This document shows, one piece after another, positions 22,889-34,278 of a stretch of DNA of 64,000 bases (positions within the stretch are counted from its first letter, which is position 1; each line of letters starts with the position of its first letter). A model generated the notes under the pieces. The model ran no database searches and was not told the DNA's origin. It saw only the letters and a program-made list of their open reading frames with translations. The stretch is from assembly GCA_022059125.1 (NCBI GenBank), contig JAEUWY010000001.1, positions 186,001 to 250,000 of the forward strand. Reading direction: 5' to 3'. Position numbers and translations under genes: made by a program. This DNA is from Corynespora cassiicola (taxonomy: Eukaryota > Ascomycota > Dothideomycetes > Pleosporales > Corynesporascaceae).

Positions 22889-24668
22889 ATGGCTCACGCT
22901 CAGAACGTTTCCGCTAACTCGTTACCCTCAAATGGGTCGCTACCAAATTCATCGGTAGCTAACGTTCTCTCCCGGGAGTTTGAACTCGAAATATGAGGTT
23001 TCGCAGTACGATCGCTGCCCAGCAGTGTAGCATTGGCTGTACCTGCTCCCGTTATACCTACAACACTGGTGGCACCATAATAGTCAATGGTTTCAGTATC
23101 CAGATTCCAAAGAACATGTTGGTTCAGTTCCCAGCTGCGTGGGTGCCATGGAAGGATTTCGTTGCCCAAAAGGATTCTATGATTGGCTATGAGACAAATT
23201 TCTGTATTATTCACTATTGTTCATTATTGTCCTACATATATTTGTTGCTCATACATACAGGTTATCGGAAATTTTCGCAATGGCAGACCTATAGCAGCTC
23301 AAGTTCTCACCTTCGAGTTTTTCGGGGGGCTAGCTAGTGGCTTCATTGAGTCTATAGACTTCGAGGACAGTAGCATTCAGATTGCTTCCGGGCCAAAACT
23401 TCGCACCAGTGACCCAAATGCTGTCTTCTCCAAAGGTTACACCGAAGCACCTTTCTTCACGGCTGATGATGAGAGTTCAAGTGTATCTTCCTTTTCTGGA
23501 TTCCCCATGTGTATCCCACGAAACTCTTCAGATCCCCTTTGTCCATCCACTAACCGGCCATTTCAAGGCTCAGGAACTTTGTAAGTTTTTTTTCACTATT
23601 CGACTTAGGTATTCATATCTACTTTTCAACAAGTTGATCACTGACAAACCACGATCTAGCTCCGTCCCTGACCCTCTTGTGATGGCTCCGTTCCTACCTG
23701 GAGATTTCATCACCTTTTCTGGAATCAGACGTGCCAACGAAGTAATTGCCTTCAGTATAGTTGCGCAGAACGTCATGATCACTACATTGGGTGATCTTGT
23801 CTACGTCCGCATGGAGCTTGGTCTCCTCGGTATCGATAACTTCAACCCTAATACTGAGCTTGCGGAGTCACGGGTAAGGCGCTTAAAATGATATTTGAAG
23901 CACTTTAATGAATTTTTGGGTAGTTTATTGGCTTTGCGTCCAACCCTAGGACAACCGTAGCTCTCTATGCGATGGATATTGATCCATGCACCGGAGCGGT
24001 AACGGACCGAATCATCGCTGCACTTGGCCTTCGTGGCGGACGCAATGAACAGAACAAGTTCGAATACCGTGCCGACATGCTCGGTGGTTATGCACGAGAA
24101 TACCGTGTTGTCGCCGAGATCGACGGTGTACCTAAGACGCGCACCACAAAGAACGGTTTACTGGCTGGAACGTATGTCCAGCCCGTCAACGTATGGGTTC
24201 ATGCGGAGCAAAATATTCCAGGAATTCCTCCTCCAGCCAATGACTTCAGTCAAATGCCTTGGCTTACGCAGGGTGTAGGAGTTGACGAAAGTGGTAACTT
24301 ATGGGGCCCTCTGGAGCCATTCCCTCAGACTGGCGTCTTCATCGAGCCGCCCCAATGTGGCCCGGTTTCAAGCATTCAGTTCGAGGGCGATAATTTGAAT
24401 ACTACTTGGGTTCCTTCTTGTAAGTTTTTCTTGTCTTTCAAACTCGTTCGCAATAGCTAATCATGGTGAAGCTGTTTTGCTAAATGGCACCACACCTGTG
24501 AACACGACAACACCAGCAGTTTCTGTGGTATCCACGACTATACTCCCCGCCGCCGCCGACCCAGCTGTTCAGAAGCGCGGCGTTCCCAATGTACGCTGGC
24601 TTGCACGTGCACGCCTTGATGCGGAAACCCTTCCCGAGGGCGATACCACCATCGCTAAGGCTGAATAA
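22889..24668 (+). pseudogene. Decayed gene of a conserved fungal secreted-protein family
   Basis: The 3' two thirds read well after removing three introns: 23581-23659, 23874-23923 and 24420-24471, all GT..AG and in frame. Typical family segments are QIPKNMLVQFP, FSGFPMCIPR, PFLPGDFITFSG, MDIDPCTGAVTD and YVQPVNVWV. I recall these from an uncharacterised ascomycete extracellular family. The protein ends in LARARLDAETLPEGDTT. The 5' part is broken. The frame opened by ATG at 22889 meets TGA near 22993 and TAA-TAG near 23077, just where the proline-rich leader (ALAVPAPVIPTTLVAP) should continue into the domain in another frame. The expected first intron (about 23206-23270) has lost its GT donor. 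At least one stop could be CGA to TGA. Function of the family is unknown. Confidence 0.6.
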
Positions 24669-25637
24669 GCCAACCTGTCAATAAAATGACGCTATCAGAA
24701 CGATGTCCTGGAACATTCTTTCAACACTGGTTTTCTTCTATTTGTAGATACTTCACTTTTCCTGGTGACTTGGAACGTTGGAGTATAGTGTTTCTTCAGC
24801 GACTTAGAGTTGATATGAAGAATGCCAGGTATGGGAGGGTCGCTACCAGTTGCGCTATTCATCAAGTTTGTGCGCCATTTCAAGCTTGTGTTCCACTTTC
24901 CAGGCACATGGTCGAGCACTAGCATTCTTCCCTCAAGGAGGATTTGAATGAAAGTTTATTGACGTCGAACAACCATAACGCTGTTCCTACACGTGACCTA
25001 TCAATACTGACTGGGACGTTCTACGAAACCACAGTGCTGGTGGGCGCTTGTGTGATAGGAAGACGCGGAAAGCAGTTGCAAAGTTGCGAAGTTAATCTAA
25101 TTATCTACGACGTATTCGCACAAGCCAGACGATCTCAACCGAAGTTCTATGGGTCTTGTCCTCATATCGAATCTAGAAGTCGTCTTATAAAAATGGATGA
25201 AATAACTACGGGTGCTTCAATAAGTCGACTTTCTAGCTCCAATAGCTGTCGACATCTGGTGGGATGTGCGTGGAAAAAGCAAAGTCAACACTCGATGACT
25301 GGCAACACCAGCCACAACGGACCTGGTTCGAAGTCACATACCGAATTCTTGGCTCAAGCGCCCCTTGATATCTGTCGAATGTCATCATTATGACGATTTT
25401 CGCTCGCTAAATTTTTAGAGAGCCCTTGGCCTCCATTTTACTTTCACCGTGACGCCGTATTGCATCGGGAAATAGTAATTTTGTGAGCAGAAACATTAAA
25501 ATTGTCCCCAGCGAGTTGGAGACTAAATTTTACTAAATTTTTCTGCTTGAGATGAGTTCTAAATGTCGTTTGGTTTGCGAATAATTTAAAGGGGGAAAGA
25601 TCGCATCAGATTGCACCTCAGTCCTCTAGAATCATGT
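24669..25637. other. Intergenic stretch
   Basis: Apart from a 149-residue frame at 24944-25393 with no recognisable feature, nothing is seen. The region separates two convergently oriented genes and probably holds their 3' untranslated regions. Confidence 0.5.
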
Positions 25638-27734
25638 CTAGAAAATCTTCTCGTCTCTTATCTGGAGTAGGTGATTAAGGACCCAATCTTGGTCGTTTGC
25701 ATATGGGTCAGCATAATGCGCAGGGCGACCATTGATAGACATGGGATAAATCCAAGCACAGTAACCTCTACCGTGTTCATCGAATAGTGCAAGATTCCCA
25801 CGCATAAGCCCTTCTACTTGTGTCGCATAAGATCCGTCGCCCACGGCCTCTCCGTAATGGTGTAAGGCGATAGCGTTCAACGTACTCCAGTGATGAGGGA
25901 AAGTGTCGCCCCACAAGCGATCTTTTCCAAACCAGTATCCATCCCAGTGCCTGATTGGAACGTCGTGGAGTCGATAGTCCGGTTGCTTTCCGGCGAAGCG
26001 CAAAAGAGTCTCAAGTTGAAGCTCGCCAGCCTCGAGCCATTTTTGATGTCCGGTCCATCGATACAGCTCTAGCATCATTATCGCTGCAGGGGCTACGATA
26101 GATTGTTCGAAATTGACTTCGAAGGGCGGGTAGTCCAAGCCACGATCTATAATAAACTGGCCGTGCTTTTCGAAAAGAGACAGTGCTAGCTCATAGGCTT
26201 GATTGTCTCCCGAAGCATTGAGCGCTCGAAGTCCCTCGTAGATAGGGAGGCCAATTGCGTAGAGCTCTCCTCCGCCTTCAGAGTAGAAATTCTCGAGCGT
26301 CAACATGAATCGCTCAAGCGGCTTTTTTTCAACAAGGGCACTGGGCAAAGTAATGTTGAGAGCCGAAGTAACAACATGAAGTTGCATGACCCATGGCCAG
26401 TTGTAGAGCCGCTTTCCTCGATTTCCTGGCCCGTTGAGAACGTATCCGCTTTCGTCCTGCAGTTGAGTGCATACGAAGTTGTAGTACTCAATAAATGATG
26501 CTTCAACCCCTGCATCGGAGTTTCTCTTCAGCCAACGCGCAATAAGATTCCCCATTCCTACACGCTCACGGCCTGCGTTGCGATCGGAGCGTGTATCAAA
26601 GGTGACCTGCCCTTCCATCTGGTTATCGTAGAGCACAAATGCCCCATGCAAGGATGTATTTGGCAAATTGACTTGTTGTTTCTGGATGATAAACTTGACT
26701 CTTGCTGAAATCAAATCGTCGATTGCAGGAACAGAATTGAGGAATATCGTAGAGTTGAAAGCCTCGCCATCCTTGGAGTTTGTGACGCTAAGTGTTTGTC
26801 TACCAATTTTTCCCGTAGAATATACGAAACTGCAGTTTGTATCGTCGCATGATACTGGAGAGTTATTTATCGTAGTATCTTGATTGACCAAAGCTCCAGT
26901 AAGATTGATTGTCGCATTTTCTCCGGGGGTAATCGTGTATGTTGACGCGTTAAACGAAATGAACTGCTCAGAGTAGATGGCGCACTGCCCAAAGAAATCA
27001 TCCCAACCATCGTGCCAAAATAGAGTCCATTCCAGTTCTCTGACTTCTCCAGGGTCGATCGGAGGTATAAGAGGATGGAGAAGAAAGACGCCGCGAGTAT
27101 TCGAAAGTGTAGTCCCGTCACGTGACTCGACACTGTACCCGTCCAAAGCTCCCTTTACCAGAACCAGGCCGAGATCTCGATCATTTCCACCCATTTGACT
27201 CATCTTAACCCAGGCTGTACTCCCCCCATTAGCCCAGATATGGGCATGAGATCGGTTTTCAAGAGCATCGGAGGTGTTCGTATAGTGATCGTTGAAAGGA
27301 GTGAAAATAGCTAAGGAGAGCCTCCCATCCTCCGAAAGGTTCAATTTATCGTTTCCTATATTCTTGAATGCAAATGTTTCGGTAAGGGTCTTTCCTTCAC
27401 TTCCGGTTACCCGTTGGATGCTGACCTCCAAAAGCCCAGTGGTATAACTCGATGTGCATGTCCTTTCTCCCTCGCAGCTTATGTCTGGATCACTCCAGAA
27501 GTGACGATGCAACGAGTCAGGGCCACCATCAAAGTACCCAAGGCCCCATCGGATCCCTAGTGGCTGCCACGGCGCATTAGCTGGGGAGCTGACCCAGTTT
27601 CTAGGAATGTCGGCTTTGGGGTCGAGAAGCTCAACGATTGCTCCTGTGTCGTCATCGATAGTGACATGAAAGGCGTCATTCGATATGACACCAGCGAAAG
27701 CTGTGCTTAATAACGGAGCAAATAGAAGTTTCAT
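25638..27734 (-). CDS. Secreted six-hairpin glycosidase-like protein (DUF5695-like)
   Basis: The intronless 698-residue protein starts at ATG 27734, where MKLLFAPLLSTAFAG forms a signal peptide. The open frame extends 20 codons upstream from a non-ATG codon, so I chose the internal ATG. After a beta-rich N-terminal half (NDAFHVTIDDDTGAI, WVSSPANAPW, RWGLGYFDGGPDSLHRHFW), the C-terminal half looks like an alpha/alpha toroid. Recurrent Trp/Tyr-rich helices there include RLYNWPWVMQLH, WTGHQKWLEAGELQLETLL and DTFPHHWSTLNAIALHHYGEA. Several N-glycosylation sequons are present. This layout matches fungal proteins annotated as six-hairpin glycosidase-like or DUF5695. It would act on an extracellular polysaccharide, but the substrate is not evident. 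The gene is intact. Confidence 0.75.
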   Translation of the reverse strand: MKLLFAPLLSTAFAGVISNDAFHVTIDDDTGAIVELLDPKADIPRNWVSSPANAPWQPLGIRWGLGYFDGGPDSLHRHFWSDPDISCEGERTCTSSYTTGLLEVSIQRVTGSEGKTLTETFAFKNIGNDKLNLSEDGRLSLAIFTPFNDHYTNTSDALENRSHAHIWANGGSTAWVKMSQMGGNDRDLGLVLVKGALDGYSVESRDGTTLSNTRGVFLLHPLIPPIDPGEVRELEWTLFWHDGWDDFFGQCAIYSEQFISFNASTYTITPGENATINLTGALVNQDTTINNSPVSCDDTNCSFVYSTGKIGRQTLSVTNSKDGEAFNSTIFLNSVPAIDDLISARVKFIIQKQQVNLPNTSLHGAFVLYDNQMEGQVTFDTRSDRNAGRERVGMGNLIARWLKRNSDAGVEASFIEYYNFVCTQLQDESGYVLNGPGNRGKRLYNWPWVMQLHVVTSALNITLPSALVEKKPLERFMLTLENFYSEGGGELYAIGLPIYEGLRALNASGDNQAYELALSLFEKHGQFIIDRGLDYPPFEVNFEQSIVAPAAIMMLELYRWTGHQKWLEAGELQLETLLRFAGKQPDYRLHDVPIRHWDGYWFGKDRLWGDTFPHHWSTLNAIALHHYGEAVGDGSYATQVEGLMRGNLALFDEHGRGYCAWIYPMSINGRPAHYADPYANDQDWVLNHLLQIRDEKIF

Positions 27735-28742
27735 TGTTTGAAGAAGATATGAATCGCCCTGAAGTAATTGTTGTCTACTTCGATTCTGGTCCACCTCTTG
27801 ATCTATATATGTACAGGTCCAGCGGGTGGTTAACCTTTTTGAGAGGATATCTCTGATAATTTTTTGGAGAGATTTAGATGACTGTTATGGGCATAAGTGC
27901 TCTAACAAATCGGTAATTAACTGACGTTGGTCATATAACGTCTTGGAGAGGACTTGTTATGTTACCATATATGGCATTCTATCCGTTCTCCTTGCCGTGA
28001 TTCCGTAGCGTTATGAGGTGTTCCTCCGCATTATCAATTTACTGGATTTTCTTAGTACGTGGAGATGATCTCGGGGGAACTGGATATGTTGACCATGAAC
28101 TCGTAGGGTATCTCTTGGCGCGTAACCTTTACCCATCAGGATTAGTTCTCCTATCAATGCGGGGCAACTTCCTATACCACAAAAGGACTTCGCGACATCT
28201 AATACCGAAGAGTTTATACTTCAAGTTGGATATATGGAGCTTTCCAAACAGCTCGGACTAATGATCGCTCAAATGATCAAAAAACGTCCGAAGAGATATC
28301 CCGCACTGCAATCAATGAAGTGTGTATCGAATTCTTCTTAAGCCAGCTCATGCCCCTTTTGACTTGTTAAAACTGAGTTCACTAAGGAAAATAACACCGA
28401 GAGATCTCTAGTAGCTCTGTGGAAAGCAAAATAAGCACATATATAATGCGAAATTGCTTTACCGGCCTAACTCCTGGTTGGTAGCACATCAGTGAACATA
28501 GAACAAAACGCGATTATAATCGGGACCATATCTGATTATTGGATGTTTTTTCAAGCTACTCGAAGGAGAAAAATCTAATTATCTACTAAGGATAAAGTTC
28601 TGCCTCTGTGATCCATCGGCCGTGACCACTAATCCGTACCCCGTTTTAACTGGTCCGATTTCCGGGTCCATTCAAATATCGCCGAGGATCCTGAATTTGT
28701 GCTAAATCTATGCCTTAATAAATAGGGACGCCCAGCCGTAGT
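27735..28742. other. Intergenic stretch
   Basis: It contains the promoter side of the six-hairpin gene (TATATATG near 27804 on the plus strand is a possible TATA element). No gene or repeat was recognised. Confidence 0.4.
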
Positions 28743-30004
28743 TTACATGAAAAGTAGACACAGGTCTTGCTCCCTAGCAACCGATTCCAGGCTCACGTAA
28801 CCACACAGACCTTCGGATTGGCGTTGCCATATACTTGCGCAAATTGACCCGAGATATCTGAGATGCGTCATATAAAATAAATTGGCCATCTCTTCCATAA
28901 TGTCTAAGAATTCGCGTTGCAAATGCTTGTTCTTGTTGCTGCCACACTCGCTTCCTACGACAGCTAAAGACCAAGCCATAGAGTTTGCAATCGTGCTACC
29001 ATGCGCTCGGTAGACATAAATTAGTTGTCGTACACCAACCAGGATATCTTCGACTAGGTTATTCAAGTCTTTTTCTTCTTCAAGTAGAGGCGCGACCAGG
29101 TTAGAGTGGAAACCATGTCTGCGTCCGTGGTAGAGCATCGCTGCTCGCTGTATGTTCCTTCTTGCAATACGAAGTGCGAAGCTTTGGTGCTGTGGCATAT
29201 TATTAGACAACGGCGGTGGCTCCCAAGACTTCAAGGCCAAATTCAGTCTCGCCCATTCAGTCGCTAATGTCGGGTCCACGGTTCCAGGGAATTACAAGGT
29301 CGTTTGGTTTGCAGCTGCGAACTTTCCCAGCTCGGCTATAATAGAAACTAAGCTGGCAGGATATCCGGCACTGATCTCGTAGGGCTGAAAGCCGTCCGTA
29401 GTCGGTTCCAGTGCCTTATCAATCTCCCAGCGGGACCACGCGTATGTTGGTGCTGTGGTGCGGCCGATAGCAAAGGTCTCGATGTCAAAACCTGCAGTCA
29501 AGCTACTGAGAAACAACCCTTCTGGTGTAGATTTGATCTCGTTCAGGTCCGCGCAATCAATGATCTGAATCACATGCTTTGCGTGATGTTGCCAATCGTG
29601 ATTCGAGCCATCAGTCGACAATACGACAAGAATATTCGCACCAGCAATAGCTGCCAAGAGAGCGTACGGATCGTTTACTTCTTCACAGCGTAAAAATGAG
29701 GTTTGAATTTCACGAAGCGCTCGGTCGTATAGATCATAGGTTTTTGCTGGCGAGGATGTGGTCTCAGACGTATCCATTTCGGAAGATAGAGACAGCAATA
29801 GATTTAGCAATATCGGCACTTCACTGTGACGAAGCAAAAGGTCTGGAAGAATGGGATTTCCATAGCCTTCTATGGCTATGAGGCTCTTTCGGCATAAGCG
29901 CACGACTTTGGCGATATATCAGCACAGAGGCGATGCGATTTGGTACGTAACTTACATAGGCGGAAATCTTTATTCTGCTGCGGAGTCAATCTTAAGCGAG
30001 GCAT
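28743..30004 (-). pseudogene. fungal_trans_2-type transcription regulator without zinc cluster, in-frame stop
   Basis: The protein shows the C-terminal regulatory domain of Zn2Cys6 factors of the fungal_trans_2 type. Helical segments include LLLRHSEVPILLNLLLSLSS, EWARLNLALKSWEPPP, a long FALRIARRNIQRAAMLYH helix and a terminal IWQRQ segment. A short first exon fits at 30004-29956 (ATG at 30004, 16 codons), with a 50-bp intron 29955-29906 (GTAAGT..AAG). No Zn2Cys6 motif lies upstream. The two long open stretches (29905-29295 and 29291-28743) are in the same frame, separated only by TAA at 29292-29294. This fits a CAA to TAA change. A 48-bp intron starting at that TAA would also keep frame but would delete the conserved EWARLN segment. 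Translated through, it would be about 403 residues. It lies divergent to the intact Zn2Cys6 gene at 30456. Confidence 0.6.
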
Positions 30005-30455
30005 TTTTCTTGTGAGAGATCTTTAGGAAGCGCCGGACGAACATTTGATGTAGATGTGCAGTGGCCTGTGAAGGAACCCTCTTTGTAATTGCCCGCCGGA
30101 CACTTTTGGGACGGATCTAACCTTGTTCAAAATAAGGATTGACGCAAAGCCACACATCAAAGAGGCATAGCGCACGATAAAATAAGGAAGCACAGGCGCC
30201 ACGCACCACTGTGCCAGAGCCGTCCCACTCCGGGCCGGTTCATTGGCCGGAGTCATGGCTTGACGCCTCAGCTCGACCAAAAGAGTGCCACATTAAAAAC
30301 ACCGTCGGGGTTATATGAGGGTTGATGCCACACTTTTCAACAGGTTTGTTGCACACTCGCCACAGTTACTTGTGTCGAACAGTACGCCGATACCTTCTGT
30401 GCCTTTTCGTAAGCTGCTAGCCCAGTGGAACACGTGCAGGAAGCTCCAAGACGGG

Positions 30456-32309
30456 ATGATAGCTCGTCGGCGGGCCTGTGACCGATGTGCAGAACTGGTA
30501 GGTCATGCGTTTGAATGCTCATGGGCTTTTGTTAACTTGTCTGATGTTCTTCAGAAGGCGCAATGCGCAGAAGAGCCGCCATGCGGTCGTTGTCAAAGGC
30601 TTGGCTTGCAGTGCACCCACGATCGTCCTATACTGCCCCGTGGTCGACCTCGCAAAAACACCAGAAGAGCTTCCAAGGAGTCTGTTTCTCCAACAACCCG
30701 CAGCAATGGGTCTAGTCGTGCGGTGGCTCGACTGGCTGCATCCCCAAAGTCCATTTTCCAATCGAGTATGCTACCAATGGATTCTTCCTTAACAACAGAG
30801 CTCTGGGAGTACATATTTGCATCCACAGACCAGATTGGGCTTCTAAGTGCATTACGTCGAGTTGATCACAAAGCACTCATCAAGCACACGCAATACACTC
30901 AAAACGAGATTTTGACCAGCGCACCACTACAGTGTGCTCTCCTTTCATGTGGGCTACTATTTCGGCCTCCAAGAGAAGGTATCGATGTTCAGACCATGCT
31001 CGAAAAGCTTCGCAACTGCGCCCTTTCAGAGATCCCTGTCATTTCATGGGATCCCCAACCAATTCCAGCTGGGGATATCTATTGCTTGTACATCTTTGCC
31101 AATCTCGGATATCTCCAACACGGCTTGGCACATCTTGCAGACCGCTGGGGAACACTAGCAAAAAGCTTGGCTTGCACAGAGCGTCTTCGTGTACAAGATC
31201 TACAAGGAGATGCGATTGAGATTGAGAGGCGTCTCAACAGTCTGCTGGACCTGAACAGTTCAGTCCAAAGCCTTCTCTATAATCGACCTTGCAACAGCCG
31301 CCCGAATTACGATTCCACATCAGCAATTATACCTCACGAGCTCTTCGAGGCCATTGAATCTTCTCAGGATTCTTGCCAAGAAAATATCCCGCAAACATCC
31401 GATAGCATATGGCACCGCCCCTCCTCTGCCCAGGCTGAAGAAGCTATGGATGAAGACGAGCGCATCGGTCTTGGAGAGGGGTTTTTCGATTTTTTCCTTC
31501 CTCTCAGGGATCCTTTAGAAAGCGCTCTTTGTTTCCCGGCCCTGAATAGCATCAAATATCGGGCGACTATGCTCAACCTAGAGGGTTACTTCATATCGTT
31601 CCCCACGCACCTAATGGAATTCATCCACGTGCGCTCCCCTTGGCAATTCAAATCCATGATCTGGTTTCACGGAATCCATATTCTTCTGGACGCTGGCGCT
31701 GACCTACTCGAAATTGTTTTCAACTCGGCGTTTCACAGAAGCCAGGCATGCACCTCGGCTGCCGATAATTCCATTCTTCTCGGGGATGTCCTGAAGGCCC
31801 TTGCAAATTTCCCGACGGCACTATCTCGATTGAATCATGCCACCATTTTCTTCATTGCGCTGTCTGCTACGGTCCATTCATCGATTTTACGGCAGCTATA
31901 TCTTGAACAGAAAGCTGCACCTCATGTCCTTCTCGAGAGCGCCAAGGCACACGAGATGACGCTTGAGCTCATACTACAGGTCAACCCGACATGCGATCAC
32001 CCAGTAATTCAAGCCGCCAAGAGTATTGTGACTGCCCATCTAGAGTGGTTTTCCCAAGCTCCAACTCCAGAGACATGTCCCCTGGCCGATTGTTTTGAGG
32101 AAATGAAGTATTACCGATGGGTCAGTCGCGGTCGCGGTATTACTAAACTGGATGAGGAAACTGCAGCACAACTCTTCCAGGCCACTTTGCAGAAATATGA
32201 CGAGACTCCGATGGTATCGAATCTTCCACAGGATATCCTTTCTGTATTCGACCCAGAGGCAAGGATCAACCAGCCGGGTACTTTTGATCTCAAGATCCTT
32301 TTCCGATAG
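30456..32309 (+). CDS. Zn2Cys6 transcription factor
   Basis: This is a nuclear DNA-binding regulator. Splicing a 57-bp intron at 30498-30554 (GTAGGT..CAG) creates a perfect binuclear cluster, CX2CX6CX5CX2CX6C, from CDRCAEL plus KAQCAEEPPCGRCQRLGLQC. A basic linker follows (RGRPRKNTRRASK). I prefer ATG 30456 because it puts the zinc cluster at residue 7. ATG 30315 is in frame and would add 47 residues. The mature protein has about 598 residues. The C-terminal 450 residues are helical, like the middle homology region of such factors. The intron is a multiple of three and has no stop, so the unspliced frame is also open. The gene lies about 620 bp upstream of, and in line with, the aminotransferase gene, which may be a target. 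Its upstream region is shared with the divergent fungal_trans_2 gene. Confidence 0.85.
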   Translation: MIARRRACDRCAELVGHAFECSWAFVNLSDVLQKAQCAEEPPCGRCQRLGLQCTHDRPILPRGRPRKNTRRASKESVSPTTRSNGSSRAVARLAASPKSIFQSSMLPMDSSLTTELWEYIFASTDQIGLLSALRRVDHKALIKHTQYTQNEILTSAPLQCALLSCGLLFRPPREGIDVQTMLEKLRNCALSEIPVISWDPQPIPAGDIYCLYIFANLGYLQHGLAHLADRWGTLAKSLACTERLRVQDLQGDAIEIERRLNSLLDLNSSVQSLLYNRPCNSRPNYDSTSAIIPHELFEAIESSQDSCQENIPQTSDSIWHRPSSAQAEEAMDEDERIGLGEGFFDFFLPLRDPLESALCFPALNSIKYRATMLNLEGYFISFPTHLMEFIHVRSPWQFKSMIWFHGIHILLDAGADLLEIVFNSAFHRSQACTSAADNSILLGDVLKALANFPTALSRLNHATIFFIALSATVHSSILRQLYLEQKAAPHVLLESAKAHEMTLELILQVNPTCDHPVIQAAKSIVTAHLEWFSQAPTPETCPLADCFEEMKYYRWVSRGRGITKLDEETAAQLFQATLQKYDETPMVSNLPQDILSVFDPEARINQPGTFDLKILFR

Positions 32310-32927
32310 GGCTTATGTGTCTTCGGATACGAAACCTTCAAATCCTCCAAAAAACATTGGAATGCATGCTCTTCAGAAGTCTCCTGATCGATGTTACCAT
32401 CCCGTCCACCCCAAATTTCAGTCAATATCTATCCTTGGAGAAAATCTTTCAATACTATCGGATGGATGAAAAAGTACCATACCTACTGTAATTTACAATC
32501 ATTGGGTTCACATCTCCATCGTGGTTGGTTTTGGGGGTAGGTGACGGAAATGGACCTGTCTGCCGAGAAATATGCCGAAGCCCCACTAGCCCTAAATGTC
32601 GACTCGGGACGGGAGAGCGCCAACGTTCCGACTCTGAATCGGCTCGGGAATACATTATTACCAATTGATCGACCCGAATCGGCTTTTGCGGGTCCCATCT
32701 ATCAGCAAGTCGTGCCTAGCTGTGAGGCGATGTGTCACGATAAGGCGGGGCGAGCGTAAAAGATTGCCAAACTTGGCTGGCCGTATGGAGCCATCCTGAG
32801 TGTCGGCACTCTTGAAGCAAAAGCATTAGGTTGCTTCTTCCACCCTATCTCAGCTATATATCACCCGCTGGGAGGCAACCACTTAAGTCCTGTTTCTGCA
32901 GATCCTTTGCTGCTTATATCTGATAGA

Positions 32928-34278
32928 ATGGCTTCTGCGGACCAAACGATGCGTAATCCCCAAAATAGCCTCTCCGGCGAGACTTTGGTCTCCAGATTGG
33001 ACAACCTCACGCAGTGGTACACTGACACCAATCCGAAGTCGGCCCAAGAAGCCAAGGAAGCGATCGAAGTACTTCCAGGAGGTAACACCAGGACAGTCCT
33101 GCATCAATCGCCATTTCCTCTCGTTATCAACCATGGCAGAGGAGCGACTGTCACTTCCAAGGATGGAACTGAGTACATCGACTTCATCTCCGAGTTTTCG
33201 GCGGCCATGTTCGGTCATTCGCACCCAAAGATCCACGACGCGATCCATGAAGCCATGTCCATCGGCATCAACCTCGGAAACGTGATTGGAAAAGAAGCGG
33301 AGTTTGGCAACTCATTCAGGACCGCTTCCCAAGCATGGAGCTGATGCGTTTCGCAAATTCGGGAACCGAGGCCAATACCATTGCCCTGGCTGCAGCATTG
33401 GCATATACTGGCAGGAAAGAGGTGATAACTTTGATCCGACAGCATCCCTTGGCTCTATCTGTTATTGACGGTTTTAGGTTCTTGTCTTCGCGAACGGATA
33501 TCATAGAAGTACGCTCGTTTTCCCTAAGGGGCGAGGAACCCCACTCAACCTCCCCCACCAGTTCATCATCAGCCCCTACAACGACATCGAAGCCACGAAA
33601 GCCCTTTTGCATCCAGGGATCGGCACCATTCTAGTGGAGCCATTGCAGTCCGCCGGAGGTATCATCCCAGCCAGCAAAGAGTTCCTGCAGTTCCTCCGCG
33701 AAGCAGCAAGCAGCCTGGATGCCGTTTTGATTTTCGACGAGGTAGTGACTTCGCGGTTCGATTATCATGGCATGCAGGGCTACCACAACGTCATTCCAGA
33801 CATGACAGTCCTAGGAAAATATGTCGGGGGTGGCTTCTCATTTGGGTGCTTTGGCGGGAAACGCGAGATTATGAAGCAATTCGATCCCAATGCGCCGAAC
33901 CACCTTGCGCATTCTGGTACTTACAACAACAACGTCTTCACTATGACGGCCGGGATTGCCGGGATGAAATTGGTGACACCCAAGGAGATCGCACGTATCA
34001 ATGCTCTTGGAGACCGTACTAGGGCCAAGTTCTCTGAGTGTATCCGGAAAAGGGGATTAGAGGTTGAGGTGGTTGGGTTTGGAAGCGCGGTTGGCTTGTC
34101 GTTCTTCGGAAGCTCCGGAGATATACTTCGGGACATTTTCTACTACGAGCTTATGAAGCGGGGTATTCTGATGGCCCGGCGAGGCTTCTTTATGTTTAAC
34201 TTGATGCATACTGATGCACATGTGGATCAGCTTCTGCAAATGTTCTCCGAAATCGTGAACCTAGTTCCTCAAACGTAG
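32928..34278 (+). pseudogene. Class III PLP-dependent aminotransferase (glutamate-1-semialdehyde aminomutase-like), one frameshift
   Basis: Starting at ATG 32928, the protein follows fold-type I class III aminotransferases. It has [52 protein letters not shown], then after a 56-bp intron at 33422-33477 (GTGATA..TAG) [45 protein letters not shown] and VLGKYVGGGFSFG (the PLP-binding Lys) follow, then SGTYNNNVFTMTAG. A single missing base near 33309 breaks the frame. Upstream it reads GKEAEFGN, and one base out of frame it resumes as [13 protein letters not shown]. Everything else is intact and would give about 431 residues. Related fungal enzymes occur in specialised-metabolite clusters and act on amino acid or keto substrates. 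The substrate here is unknown. The lesion could be a recent mutation or a sequencing error. Confidence 0.75.

Noticed and set aside
24944..25393. 149-residue frame
   Set aside because: Random-looking composition and no splice or domain support.
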